Origin: Chrysomallon squamiferum
Taxonomy: Eukaryota; Mollusca; Gastropoda; Neomphalida; Peltospiridae
Direction of reading: 5' to 3'
Length of the DNA stretch: 64,000 nucleotides
NCBI GenBank assembly: GCA_012295275.1
Contig: CM022671.1
Span: 9,597,212-9,661,211 of the forward strand
The notes beneath the pieces were generated by a model. The model was not told the DNA's origin, made no database searches, and saw only the letters and a list, made by a program, of their open reading frames with translations. Positions 35,971-48,835 of the stretch are shown piece after piece. The position numbers and the translations under genes were made by a program. Positions within the stretch are counted from its first letter, which is position 1; each line of letters starts with the position of its first letter.

Positions 35971-37029
35971 GTATGAAATAAACTTCTTATGTTAATGGCT
36001 TTTTTATGACTCTAATAAAACTAGACATTATTAAAAACTGTTCATTGGAAATCATTGAGAATGAATTGGAAATACCAGAATCTACAAAGAAAATGATATG
36101 AATGAAAACAAGGCAAATTCTAGCAGATGATGAATGTGAAATATATAAGGCAAACTTTTTTGTGCTTAATTAAATTTGCAGAAATAGAAGAAAGAAACTA
36201 AAAGTAAAGGAAACAAAGGAACAACAAAAGACAGTTGGTAAAAACAGGATCAAAGAAAAATGTCATTATTAAAAATAGTATTTTTATTCCACCTGCTGTT
36301 AATAAATTATTTGCCTTAAAATTGTTCCGTATTATAATGAATAATTTAAACAATTGATGTGTTTATTAACACATTCAAAACAAACTGTTTTATTTATCAA
36401 CAAAATGTCCTTTGTCAGATGCTTTAACATGTTCAGCTTATACTTACTGGCTCAGGATTCGACAGTAAGACATGTCTGAACATTGTCTGGTAAACAGGTA
36501 GTTTGGTCTTATCATAACTGTTTCTGGCTAGCTCAACTGGTTGTGTTAATAATGTATGAATGGTGAATTAGTTTGCCGTCCAGTGATCCTACAAACAAAT
36601 ATATTCCATTTTCATTTAACAGAGAATTGACAAATGATTAAACTATTGATGCGGAAATCCCAGGTTCTATAATTAGATGTTACATGCAGCAGTGGGCAGT
36701 GAATAAATAAACAATCCTGACTTGGTGCTAACCGCTGACAGATATGGAAATGTTTGTAGAAGCAGCAACAAGTCAGTTGATTCGGTACCTCATGATACAT
36801 TCAGAACACCTTGTACATTTCTGTGAAATAACAGCATAGTGGAATGTGACGAGGTGTTCTGACTGATTGGAATTGACCAAGATTTGCTGAAAATAGAGAG
36901 TGCATGTGCAATTTTTTTTTTTTTTTTTTTGGTTCAGTAAATCAAATAAGGCAATAAAATGCAAAACATACAATTGTGTATATTCTTTGAATAAATGTTT
37001 TCCAAGTTTTCCAAATATATGACAATCAA
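35971..37029. other. Intron-like DNA, no gene seen
   Basis: AT-rich with a poly-T run (36,911-36,930). A 28-base stretch at about 36,437-36,465 has acceptor- and donor-like edges but does not fit the neighbouring phases. Confidence 0.5.
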
Positions 37030-37680
37030 TTCCATTTTCGAGTTGTTTACACGTGGTTACAGTCGTAACTGAGCAGACACCATAGACATGCGTAAATATG
37101 GGTTTTCATCAGACAAAGACCCATCAGAAATTGATTTGTCCTAGAAAAGAAAGGGTAAGGCAGAATCTAAAGAAAAATATAAAAAAGAAAAGTGAAAATG
37201 ACAGTTCTGCCAGAAATGGAAAGACAAGTTCTCGTGGCTCGACTACAATGAAGAAAGCGATACCATGTTCTGCATCCCATGTAGAAAATATGAAACTGTA
37301 AGGAGATTTGTTGAGGGTACAAATAATTTTAGAGTTGATGCAATAAAAATCCACTCTGAATACATGTCACATACAAAAAATAAACACCATTATTGACATC
37401 AAATGTGTCAAATCCTCAGGCACAGTTTTCACAATGCCCAGTTGTTTCAGATTACAATGCACAACAAGCATTGGCATGGTGGGCATGATCCCATGGAATT
37501 GATGTAGATAAATTCCATGAATAGTCTGTGTACAAAAGTGACTATTCAATCTGAAAGTCATCACAAACCATCAACTGAAAAGTCTATATGGATATTCTGT
37601 GAGAAGTGATATTGCATCATTTGCCACAGAGACAGTTTAGCTTATTCCAGGGTAATAAGACAACAAGCATTAACTTTTAA
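37030..37680 (+). pseudogene. Zinc-finger/hAT-related relic (ZNF862/C17orf113-like N-terminus)
   Basis: Across frames on the plus strand one can read KDKFSWLDYNEESDTMFC, then IPCRKYE, FVEGTNNFRVDAIKIH and MSHTKNKH. That is the W-L-x-Y-D/N-E...C-x-x-C...F-x-x-G-x-x-x-F-x-x-D-x-x-x-x-H...S-x-x-H pattern of the TTF/BED-type finger found in ZNF862-like, hAT-derived proteins. Frameshifts and stops disrupt it and the dimerisation domain is absent. It has no visible terminal repeats and is a decayed partial copy. Confidence 0.65.
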
Positions 37681-39690
37681 TGTTTAACATTGTTCTGTCA
37701 ATATGGAAAAAAATATGGAAAAAAATAAAATAAAATAGTTATAATACAATGTTTTATTCAAACATAGTTACATTGGTTAATTATTATGAATACTCTTCAA
37801 ATAATATGAAGCAAAGTTTAACAAAATTGTCCCTGCTTAAAGCATATTTTGTCATTCAACAGTTTGGTCTAGTTGGTATTAGATCAGGTCTAGTAAATTC
37901 TAAGACAAACTAGTTCACTGGTCTAGTAAATTCTAAGCCATACTAGTTCACTAGTCTAGTAATTATAACAATTTTAATCTGTAAATAAACTGCTTTTAAC
38001 AGCTAATATATTTAAAAAATTAAAGTTCTGTTTCACCATCAGTAATTCCCTTTTACAAGAAAATTGTCATGACAAACGTTTGAAAGCTGTTTTTAAATTG
38101 AAAAGTTATGTTAATTAGCTACAAGATGTGGTGAGTTTAGTGGGACAGACTAACACAGTTTGAAATTTGTCCACTTGCATGGCTTCACTTTTCTCTTCAA
38201 TTCTGCAGTTTCACAGACCAGGTTTGAGACAAGAAAGAGAGTTTATGGTTGATGCAAGTGACAAGTAGGAGTGTGATATGCACCTTGGCAGCAAGAAGCA
38301 TAAGCAACTTTTTCCTTGTTTTTTTAAATTGTCATTTAAAGGCATATTGTTTAATACATATGTAACTTAAATTTATATTAATGTAATTTGATATTTTCAT
38401 TACCAATTCTGGCTGTTATTATTTTTAACTCAGGTTTCCTCAAAACTGTAAATGATTATTTTACATTACAACAAAATATCTTTTGTGTATAAATAAATAG
38501 CTTGAAATTGACTCGTGTTGGTGTTATTTATCTAGTGGGATATACACACACATATATATAGAGATTTGCCAGGTTGCAACTGGGAGGTTGAAACTATTAT
38601 GGGTTAGTACTTCCGATTTCTGGGTATTTTTTTCTCTTTGAATTTATTTGTTTGATTGGTTAGTTAATTTGGTGCCTACTAAAAGGCTAATGAAATGAAT
38701 CTTTTGTCATTTTTGGAATGTGTCAGAAGGATGGAATTTTCCGTATGTTATTTTAAGAACTTTTAGCCAAAGTAAAACCAAAAAGCAAGCACATAAAGTA
38801 AGTTTATTTATTTATTTTTAAACTATGTCTTGTGCAAATGAAGTTAGGATATCTTTTAGGATAAGGAGAACCTTACTCCCATTTCATTTGATTCTATTTC
38901 TTACTGAAAATTATGAAAAGAGTTGCTGGAGCAAAACGTGAACGTGTTTCCAGCCCAGTTGATTGATGCATGCAGTCAAATTCTGCATTGATAATTTAAA
39001 CATGAATTAAACTGAATTTTGCAAATTACAACAATTTTACTTATAAACAAATAAATTTCTTACTGCAATGAGAAGTGGTTGAGCTATCTACAATTTATTA
39101 ATTTTGATTTAACCTCTTTTTTTTTCTATTGGTTGTTGGTTTGACTGATCAAATCATGTCATGTATCCAAATTAACCCTTACATACATCTATGCCAAAAA
39201 TGTGTATATATTTTCTTGCTAACTTAAAAAAGTTTTGCTATTAACTCTATAATGTTCTTCTCAGCAATATAAATTTAATTTTAAAAATTATCTTTTTACT
39301 TAAAATGTGCCTCCTATTTAATAAACATGATGGGCTATTTTTAATTAAAGGCAATTCCACAGTTTTCTTCTGAATTATCTCACCGTAGAGGCAGAGGTGA
39401 AAGCTTTTCAGCAGCCAGTGTTCTAATTACCGGCCTCCTGAATAACCGAACAAACTGTTGAAAAGACCTGAGAAAAGATGGCATCTTGTAATATAATGAA
39501 GATATTTGAAAAAGGAAATGTTTTATTTAACACCACATTCAACACATTTTATTTATGGTTACATAGTTAAGAATTAATGAGATAATGAGAGAGGAAACAC
39601 CATGAGGCCATCATAGGCTACTTTTTTGTTCTGAGCTGCAATACTGAACAAACACCATCCATGACTAGACCACTTGAATAAATGTCTAAA
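37681..39690. other. AT-rich DNA, no gene firmly seen
   Basis: About 2 kb without recognisable element ends. A short frame after CTTCAATTCTGCAG (38,207 on), FHRPGLRQEREFMVDASDK then stop, has a good acceptor but no partner in phase. Confidence 0.5.
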
Positions 39691-39691
39691 C

Positions 39692-41280
39692 CAGTGGTTC
39701 CCAACCATTTTAGTACCATGCCCCACTTTTTTATCACAAATTTCTTCATGTCCCCCACCCGTTAATTGTTTAGTATGATATAACAATATCAGTTTTGAAG
39801 AAGTATAACATAAAAAATTGTATCTTTCAAATAAAACTAAAGGGTTTAACTTCAAAATTAATCAAATAAAATCCATTATATAATGTGTATATATAATTAA
39901 ATAAATTCAATTACAATCAATTAATGAGACCCTTGAGCCTGATGTCTACTGCAAAGAGATTTTATCCAAGGCAGAATTGTTTTTAATTTCAATCTCCGTT
40001 CGCCTCGTTTAGTGATATCCAGTTGGTTTCTTTTCTTCAGTAATAAGTCATTCACAGCACTAAATCCACATTCCACTAAGTATGATGATGGGAATGGTAA
40101 CAGTAGTTTTCTTGCCAAACTACTTCTATTTGGATATTTAGCTTGTGTTTCTTCACAGAGCCACATCAATGTTCCTTTTATTTTGAACAGGGCTTTAATT
40201 GAGTCATCATTTTGTAATTCTGAAAGTTCTCCTTGATACTCCATGGTTACATCTGACAGATCTACTAGCAATGGCTGAGTCATCCAAGATGGATAATTAA
40301 TTTCTTTCAAATCAGAAAATCTGAAGTTGAAATCGCTTACCATTATTTTTAAGTGCTCCACAATAACAAGACAAGTAGCATCTGTTACCTCACATTTCAA
40401 ATTTGTTGACAGAAATATTTTCTTGCAATAATTCCAGAAATGATATAAAGCCAAATATCTTGGCCTTTGAATTAACAAGAGTCATATTTGTTCCTTGGAG
40501 CTCCTTATTTAAGACATTGAGTTTTTCAAATATATCTGCTAAATAACTGACAAGTGCTTTACCATCAACTGTCAGTAACAGAGTCATATAAGGTTTGTCA
40601 TCCAAGAACTCACTAAGAATATCAAATAATTCCATGAATATTTTCAAGCAATTCCCCTTTGATAACCACCTTACATCAGTATGAAGTAATAATCTTACAT
40701 AGTCTGCATTTTGATCCTTGCAAAATTGTTTGAAAAGACGCTCACATTTGGCATTAGCTTTTATAGTGTTGATGCATTTTATAACTGCATTCAATGTCTC
40801 GTTTAGAACAGGGGAAACTTTTTTTGGAAACTAAATTCTGTCTATGAATAACACAATGCACTAACATCATTTGGGGATTGCTGTCTTTCAATAATTTTAA
40901 AACTCCATTTTTCTTGCCCACCGTCTGCAGCACAAGATATAATGTTCTCCATTGGTATCTGCTTATCATCTAAATATGTTTTTAATTTCTTATATATATC
41001 AATTGCAACAGTGGTGGTTTCTAATGCTTCACAAAATAGCACATCCTCAATAAATTCTCCATTATCAACATATCTTACATAGGCCATTAACAGAGCTTCA
41101 TTATTTCTTACAGTTGATTCGTCCGAGTGTATTGAAAAATTTGTATATTATAATTTTTCAACAAGTTGTACTTCTACATCACAACTCATTTCATCAATCC
41201 TGCTACTAACAGTATTATTACTGAGTGGCATGCTTTTGAGATCTTGGTCATCTTTTTCAAGAACTACTTTCAGAAAAGTT
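39692..41280 (-). mobile_element. Truncated second hAT element with broken transposase
   Basis: The plus-strand sequence CAGTGGTTCCCAACCATTTT at 39,692 is a hAT terminal repeat. On the minus strand 41,280-39,921 encodes a transposase related to, but clearly different from, the one at 33 kb: MPLSNNTVSSRIDEM, FSIHSDESTVRNNEALLMAY, AADGGQ, HCVIHRQNL, DVRWLSKGNCLKIF, and a C-terminal LVECGFSAVNDLLLKKRNQL. An in-frame stop, at least two frameshifts and loss of the BED-finger half make it dead. I found no matching second terminal repeat; the homology stops at about 41,280. Confidence 0.8.
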
Positions 41281-41535
41281 TACCCTATAAATTTAGAATT
41301 TTTACCCATATAGGGTAAAATAAAAAAAAATCTTGATATTACTATATTTTTCATATTGTCTAAACATTCAACAAAGCAGAATTTCAATATCACATGTTTG
41401 TATGCTTGCATATGTGACTCCTTTTATCTTACTTCAAAAGTTAATGATCAATACAAGTTTTCTTTAACTTATAATTTGAAATATGAATATTTTTGTGTTT
41501 TTCAAAATGAATATATATTTCAGATGAGTTCTGAG

Positions 41536-41584
<49 letters not shown>

Positions 41585-41700
41585 TTGTTATCAATACTTA
41601 TCATAGTCTATTTAGACCCCCTAGACATAATAACAAGAATAAATATTGGTATTGTGACACCAAGACATTCTGGTAAACATAAATAATCATGTTAAGACAA
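41281..41700. other. Short dyad and GT microsatellite
   Basis: TACCCTAT (41,281) and ATAGGGTA (about 41,311) form an inverted repeat at the point where hAT homology ends. A GT microsatellite lies at 41,537-41,577. No gene. Confidence 0.5.
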
Positions 41701-41859
41701 TCCCCTTTTATTATGTTGATAATAACACTAAACAACACATTCACAAGAAAAAGTAAAATGGTTTAAAGTACTATAGAATCAAATGTAGTTAAAAAAAAGT
41801 CTTAAAAGTTCTATTCTGCATTATGTCACTTTTACCTTAGGCAATGGTTTCAATTTGTT

Positions 41860-42870
41860 TACATTAATTTCAGAGAAGTAACATGCTGCTGTTTGTTCAA
41901 TTCTGTGTCTCCTACCCAGTATACAAAATTCATTCTGTTGTTTTGATTCATCTTAAAATGGTATCTCATCTGCATTACAGTTATTTTCAATGATTAGCAG
42001 AATTAGGAGCAGACAGACCACCAATCACAGACTGTTCAGTTTCTTCCAACTGCATTTACCATCCAAACCAAAGTTATAATAGTGAATTCAGCACACTGTG
42101 TCAATCACAGAAGGAGCATTTTTTTGTTGAATAACTGCAGCTAAACAGAATCCTGTTGCCAAATCAATGTAAGAAATGCACACCTCACTTCCATTCTTTT
42201 AGATCCAGAGCCACATCATTAAATTCTGATGCAAATGGAAGATACATGATATGTCTGTGTGAAGTTCTTTTGAATATTTTATATACATCGCAAGTTTCAG
42301 TTACTCTTATGACAATCACTAATAACATTGCAAGTCTTTGATTCTAAAGATGAGCAAACTGTTTATGAAGTTGTAAAATGTTTTTTCTTTTTTTCTTATC
42401 AGCAATAGTGTAGAAAAGTTGTTTTGGATCATCAAGACGAACAGAGTATGGCTACAAATCAATCTGCTTTCCAAGAATTTTACTCTGTAATGCTCTAAAC
42501 CTGTAACTACTTTGCAGTTTTCACTGCTGGTTTTCCCAAAAGTAATTGCATGTCACTTTCAACCACATCTGTTGCTATGATACATTTTACAACCACTATT
42601 TCACAATGAATTGTTACTTATTTCTTTGATTTAAGGCATTTACCTGCACCAGATTAGAAAATAGTGTCACTAACACTTCACTAACTTGTTCAAGTTTCTG
42701 TGTAAAGTATCCAAGTAACATTTCATCCAGGTTTCACTGGCAACCGTTGAACTATATGCACCGTCAGCAACAGCTGAATTTTTTTTTTTTAAATTAACCT
42801 CGAAATGCTCCACAACCACGCTGATTTTTTCGCTTTTGTATATAAGACACTTCATTTTCCTCCACTACAT
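41860..42870 (-). pseudogene. Degenerate copia-like retroelement pol (protease, then integrase)
   Basis: On the minus strand, about 42,800-42,670 reads AVADGAYSSTVASETWMKC then YLDTLHRNL, which resembles a retroelement protease start where DSG/DSA has become DGA. Further along, 42,430-42,360 has ILQLHKQFAHL (an integrase zinc-finger lead-in), and 42,230-42,120 has SEFNDVALDLKEWK with FLH-like and TRFCLAA-like blocks across frames, the start of an integrase core. Protease-integrase order is typical of copia-type elements. Every segment is broken by stops and frameshifts. No LTRs were identified. Confidence 0.55.
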
Positions 42871-43420
42871 AAATTAATGCCAACTCTTGGAATCGTCATT
42901 AACATTTATTATTTACGTCAACAAATATGTCACATCGCTGTAGTCGGCACCAGTAAGTACAAAGTTGTCGATCTTCGTGACACAAATCAGCCCAGTCTGG
43001 TAACTTAAACACTAACATATACAGCTGCAAGTTCGTCTTTTTTATATTTTCGTTATCAAAGACACGATGCTACTGTCTTTCATCAACGATGAGTTCACTA
43101 AACACTTCATCAGGATGGACCTTTCACTTTCCTACAATGATAACGCTATCACTTTTTCTTTTTCCAAATCTATTATATTCTGCTGACGCTTTAATTTCAT
43201 CCATCCATCTGCTGTACGTTATGTAACTTTCGGTCGGCGTTTCGTTTAAAAAGAAATTAACAGCAGCGCTCTGTACCAAGTTCAAAATCCATCGCCAAGC
43301 CTACACTTACAATACAACACATTACTCCAAAAACCATGAATAACACGCACCCGTTCCAAAAGAGTTCCATACACAAATCCAACAGCAAACGTAATTGGCT
43401 GAATTATAAAACAATGACCT
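42871..43420 (-). pseudogene. Degenerate coding remnant upstream of the copia-like relic
   Basis: The minus-strand frame near 43,290-43,150 reads SAAVNFFLNETPTESYITY, SRWMDEIKASAEYNRFGK and continues past a stop. It is unrecognised. Its position suggests the gag part of the same retroelement, but no zinc knuckle is clear. Confidence 0.3.
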
Positions 43421-45565
43421 ATGATTTGATTTGTAATAAATATATCCATCCAATCAACACTATTATAAGTTCTGCTTCGGGTCGAAAATAGAGGTAAATA
43501 CCAGTTTTAGTAATTGATGGTTAATGCTGTTACCGAAGCACCAATACCGATTTTCTAAATTTTAACGAGTTATGTTGAGAGATATGTTAGTTACTCGGGT
43601 GTTGCTAGAGTGTCTTCAGATGCGAGTTCGATGCTCGTCTGTTTAATGTTCCACGTTTAACTGTTTGATAGCTGACATGTGTACCATCCTTAGATGATCC
43701 TGAGTCATGTTGGCGACTAGTGATAAGATCATAAGGGATTCACCGGATTGGCTCCTACTTCTTAGCTGTCGCCCAAGACACTAGATGTTTTGTGTTTTTT
43801 AAAGTCAAACTTCTCGAGTATCCTGGAATACATCAGAACTTCTCAAAAGTTGTAAAACATGTGCATTTTGGATAATAAACGTAAGTGTTACAACTTCCTT
43901 GTTTCCTTTTTATAAAATTCAAAGCCACATTTCTTCTTTTATTTTTTTTTATTTTTTTTTTTTTATTGCATGTACATTTCTTATATACCTTTTGTACCCA
44001 TATTAAGTTCTATAAAGGTTCATTTCATGATTTTTTCTGAAGACAGGTAGGAAAAGGAGGATAAAGAATAATGTTGTCAGATGAGTGTCAAATAATAAAT
44101 AAAATGACTATGTTTAAGAGAAAACACTGTCCATAAAAGCCCTGTAAGTACCTTTTCCTATGCACAAACTAACTAAAACTGGTGAAACCTGGTATTGAGA
44201 ATATCTGTGGGTAATTTACCAGTATTGATATTATCAGTAATTTGCAAACCCTAGTTCTGCTGCAGTCCAACTCAGTTACTGATTAACCATCCCATTGTGG
44301 AATGCACACCAATTTGAAAATGGTCCAAGATATTCTGGTACACTTTTATTATGTTAACAATTATTGTTGGAGATTGGGTACATCTAATTAACTGTTTATA
44401 TCTTTTTATATTTAAAAAAAAAAATTTAAAAAAAAAAAAAAAAAATGCCATTTGGATTAACTTTATCTTAATATTTATAGTTAATTTTATTATGTATTAA
44501 TAAATATTGTATAAAAATTTATACTACTTAATTCAGTGTTTATATTTACATTATATTTCTTATAAGACTTTGTCATTTATTAAAATAGAAATATATTTTA
44601 AATTCAAAATGTTGAAGTATATTTACTTTTATTTTCTCACAAATTTAAAAATATTTAAAAATAATTAAAAAATAAAAGAGAACAATCTCAGGTCTTGTAA
44701 TCTTCTCTGGTGTAATTTCTGCAGCTTAAAAAGCACATTAATTTATATTTCTCCGTGTTACTCTGCATGTCTTTATAGAAAAATACTACCACCTCCTCTA
44801 AGTATCTCTGTTGCACAGTTTACATAATAAAATATAATAACAAACACTACATATTCTTAATAAAATATAAACATTATTTTTTTGCTCTGCTGCTTGTCGT
44901 GTTATCTCAAGTTATTAGTAAAAATGTTTGTGACATTGTTTTAAAGCAAAAATATTTAATACCACTTGCAGAAGTTATTTATATATCTGATAAATACAAG
45001 ATGCTTTCTGTGTGGTTTTCTGTTACATACGCCACATATTACAGAAATTATAAAGGGTGTTATGATTAATGTTTTGTATGTAACATACTAGAGATTATGA
45101 AAAACAAGGTGTTACTATTGGAAAAGATGGGATCCCGTGGGGCTAAAATGAAATTTTGTTATCTATCACAGTTTAGTTATACTGAAAATTACAGACAGAG
45201 GCAAATCTTCTAGAGTCACAACTGCTTTTGTAATGACTAGCATTATGGCCATAAGGGTTTCTTTTCTTTTCTTTCTGTTGTTTTTATTTTATTTTATTTT
45301 TACTTAAAAGTAAGTTTATTAAATACGCATTTAATTTTTACAAAGACAGTAATAATCATTTTAGAAACCCAACTTATTACATATTTTTTTTATTAAAAAA
45401 GTGAAGAGTAAACTTAAAAAGTAAGTTTATACTAAATATTTCACTAGAGCAAACAAATGAAAATTTACTTTTCAATGTTCAGTACCAAAATAGTGACATT
45501 TTTAATCATCCAAAGTATTGTAAATTTACTAAATGTTGTGTTCTCATTAAATAATTTTTTTTTAG
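43421..45565. other. No gene seen
   Basis: 43,421-43,880 is less AT-rich and has no recognisable feature. 43,900-45,560 is AT-rich with poly-T and poly-A tracts (43,937-43,965, 44,412-44,446). Confidence 0.5.
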
Positions 45566-45612
45566 AAAGTGAGTTTCCTAAATATGAAATCAGAAAATTA
45601 TCGATCTTTAAA
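45566..45612 (+). CDS. Putative 47-base exon, second plus-strand gene
   Basis: An acceptor (AATAATTTTTTTTTAG) and a donor (TTTAAA|GTAAGTG) bracket this exon. Entering in phase 1 it reads SEFPKYEIRKLSIFK and leaves in phase 0, the phase needed by 46,097. The other open frame leads to a stop at once in the next exon, which favours this reading. Confidence 0.5.
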
Positions 45613-46096
45613 GTAAGTGTTATGATACATATTAATTTTTATCATTTTTTTCTTTTCGATTGTTTTCCTTTCTTTCTTTATTATTTTTTGTTGCTGAAAA
45701 TATTTTCAGATTACCGTTTAAAGGTTGTTTTTTTTTTGCTTTTTGTTTTTTTTGTCAACAGTAAAACATATTTCCTGTATGAGCAATATTGTTATTATTA
45801 TTGTTGTTATTATTACTCTTGTTGTTATTATAAAACAGAGAGCAGAGGTTATGACGACACCTATCAAAATTAACCTATATTCTTAATATTTCGTTAAATC
45901 ACAACACTTTCTGGTAAAATGAAATGTAAAATACGCCACAGAATCTCATTGTTATTTGTGTAAAACTGCGGTTATAAAATAAAATATCACCTTAAACTGA
46001 TTTAGTATTTCTGAACATATACTGGTATTCTGATATCTAACTACGAATGTGTCTAATAGATATCACATTAACAACAAGCCTTCTCACTTTTTACAG

Positions 46097-46223
46097 TTAA
46101 TCCAGAAGACGAAGATAAACGACTTACTTTGTCACTTGTTCATGTATAATCGCTTATACTGGAAGAATAGAAAGACGTGTAAAACCCAGCTATATTTCTC
46201 AGAGATTGTCAATACCATCATTT
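46097..46223 (+). CDS. Putative 127-base exon, second plus-strand gene
   Basis: Acceptor TTCTCACTTTTTACAG and donor CATCATTT|GTAAGTA. In phase 0 it reads LIQKTKINDLLCHLFMYN, then RLYWKNRKTCKTQLYF, then SEIVNTII and one extra base. It is basic with a hydrophobic stretch. The extra T joins CC of the exon at 48,274 to make Ser. No family is recognised. Confidence 0.55.
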
Positions 46224-46739
46224 GTAAGTATCATTTGTCAGTGTCATCTTACCTTCAGCTTGGGCATTCTTTTATTCTCTATGGGTATTGTAATAAAATT
46301 TAATATGCAAAATAGCTCCTTGTTTTTATTTTACTTTTATTATTATTCGGTTAAATTCATTAATCATCACTACATTTCTTAATTAAGATATGACGTAAAT
46401 ATCCATGAAAATTAATTTAAGTGTAACTAATAGAATTCAGTCTCAATTTCATTCTGTATCACATATTCCTTAACAAAAAAACATTGATCTGGTAACTCAT
46501 CTGTATTCTTTTTTCAATTAAAATTATACATAAGTAATTACAGCTCTGCTACAATAATTTCTTACCATAAAATTTTCTGTGTATATTTCCTTTTATTTTC
46601 TATTGGGATAACATCAGTAAATATAAAAAATTAACGATATACTTTACTGGGCTTATGTCTACGGCTAACTTGAGTTTCCTGCGAAAATAGTGCAATATAA
46701 ACATTAAGAATAACTGGTATATTAATATTTCTGTCATAA

Positions 46740-47165
46740 AATAAACTAATATGTAGACAGATAGATAGATAGACAGAGAGATAAATAAATAGATAATTTG
46801 ATAGATAAATAGATAAACAGATATATAGATAGTCAAACAGACAATAAGAGAGAGAGAGAGAGATAGAGATTATAAAGAGATAAGCAGAGTGATAGTAGAC
46901 ACATACTTTTTTTTCCAGATTACGTTTTAAGTTTATTCATTTCATTCTTTTCTTTTCTTTTTTCTTTTTCTTTCTTTCTTCTCCTTTTTGAAGTTTTTCT
47001 CTTTATTTATTTATTTTTTTTTTTCAGCAGTAAGACAGACTGACTGACTGATGGGTGCATGGATTCATACACATATATATACCTAAAGAGATAGGAAGGG
47101 AGACAGATACATACACTGATATATAGATGGAGGGAGGGAGGGATGAATAAATTGATAAACAGATG
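46740..47165. repeat. Degenerate GATA/GACA tetranucleotide tracts
   Basis: Runs of AGATAGATAGAC and GATAAATAGATAAACAG (46,757-46,840), a GA run (46,848-46,862) and a CTTT-rich tract (46,943-46,985). No gene; the long frames here are repeat-derived. Confidence 0.85.
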
Positions 47166-47176
47166 GTTAGGGGTAG

Positions 47177-47565
47177 GGGTCATTCCATGTCAAATCACCC
47201 CCCCCCCAAAAAAATAATAATTTAAATCTGACTGTCTCAGATTTTTACAAAACTTGGTGTACTTGTTGACTGGGATCCCACAGCACCAAACTGAACAATA
47301 ATGGCAGATTTGGAATCCTTGTCATATTGCCTTTTCAACGATAACAATTTTATGAAGATTGGCCCAGTTGTTCCTGAGAAAGGAGGTGGTGGTCACACCA
47401 ATTTTTGCCAAAAATCTCAAAATTCGGGGGGCCATATCTCCCACCCCACTGGTCCAATTGGCCTAAAATTTCAGATTTGGTGCTGTGGGATCCCAGTCAA
47501 CAAGTATACCAAGTGTCTGAGACAGCTGGGTTTAACCCATTGGATGATTTGACATGGAATGACCC
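47177..47565. mobile_element. 389-bp palindromic MITE-like element
   Basis: The ends GGGTCATTCCATGTCAAATC and GATTTGACATGGAATGACCC are perfect reverse complements. Further inside, CTTGTTGACTGGGATCCCAC plus AGCACCAAA recurs inverted, so arms of about 110 bp face a 160-bp centre. The open frame at 47,301-47,552 spans the centre and one arm and shows no known motif. I see no transposase; a clear target-site duplication is not visible. Confidence 0.85.
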
Positions 47566-48273
47566 ATAGATACATAGACAGAAAGTACAAAAGATAGACA
47601 GATAGATTAGATGCTTGGACAGGTGAATAATTTTGTACATGGATAGAGATAGACAGACAGAGGTCTACAGAGATATTATTCTTACTAAGAAAGTAAGAAC
47701 CTGTGAAAAAAAAAAAAAAAAAAATATAGGATTAATTTAAATCTCAATTTGCCATCACACACACATACACACACACACACACACACGGACACTGTTGTAA
47801 ATAAATTAAAATAGTTAATTTTACTGTGTACTTAATTCAGATGATAAATGAAAGAGATAAAGCAATGTCCCATGTGATGATACAATTCAGTTATTACTAT
47901 TCAACCTGACTGCACTGTATGTCACATAAAAACACCTTTCATTAACAAAGTATATTAATTACTTGTAATCTGTAACATCATTTTAATTTTGTTTTTGCTG
48001 AACAACCCATTTTAACAGTATGACATATTTGTCAGTCAATTTATAATGTACCATTAATTCTTTTCTAATTGTTTGATTCAAGCCATCATTCATGAACCAA
48101 TAAAATGCTTATTTTAATTAATCTTTCTGTTTCTTGTTATAAAAGAACTTATTTTGTAGGTATTAATATTTTACATTTCATAATGTTTATCATTAAATAA
48201 GATATCATTGTAGGTTTATTCGAAAGCTATGAATGTGCAACATTAACTTACATTATCCAATTCTCCTTTACAG

Positions 48274-48317
48274 CCATCCGTTTCATCAGTTCCAATATCC
48301 AGACCATAGTGAATTAA
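48274..48317 (+). CDS. Putative terminal exon with stop, second plus-strand gene
   Basis: Acceptor CCAATTCTCCTTTACAG. Entering in phase 1 it reads IRFISSNIQTIVN and then TAA. Three consecutive exons (45,566, 46,097, 48,274) thus share one reading frame from 1 to 0 to 1 to stop, which is unlikely by chance. An AATAAA-like signal was not confirmed downstream. Confidence 0.5.
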
Positions 48318-48476
48318 TCCTGTACTGGGAGATGAAAAATTTGTTTTATTTTTAATGTGATACTTTAATATTATCTAAGTATATAAATATATATATATAA
48401 AGCTGCAAAGAATAGTTCAATTAATTTTATATTAAAATATTGTGAGCGGAATGAAACATTAATTTGCATAGCAACC

Positions 48477-48835
48477 ACATACACACACAGACACAAAAAC
48501 ACACACACACACACACAGAGAGACACAAATACACACACAGACACACACATACACAAATACACACACACACAGACACATACACACGTACATAGATACACAC
48601 AGACAAAGACACACACACACATATCCAGACACAAATACACACACACACAGACACAAAAACATGCGCACACAAACACAGACACAAATACACACGCACACAC
48701 ATAGACACACAGACACACACACATACATAGATACACAGACATAGACACACACACACACACATACATAGATACACACACACACATAGACACACACACACAG
48801 ACACACACAGACACACAGACACACACAGACACTTC
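48477..48835. repeat. CA-rich cryptic microsatellite (~360 bp)
   Basis: Irregular ACACAC/ACACAG/ACATAC mixture. The three overlapping minus-strand frames of up to 161 codons are Cys/Val repeats from this tract and not genes. Confidence 0.9.

Noticed and set aside
38207-38268. Terminal exon FHRPGLRQEREFMVDASDK on the plus strand
   Set aside because: The acceptor is good, but its phase fits neither the 35,970 donor (phase 2) nor any other exon seen.
41358-41365. GTCTAAAC as the second target-site copy for the truncated hAT
   Set aside because: It matches the 8 bases left of 39,692, but the adjoining sequence is not a hAT terminal repeat, so the match may be chance.
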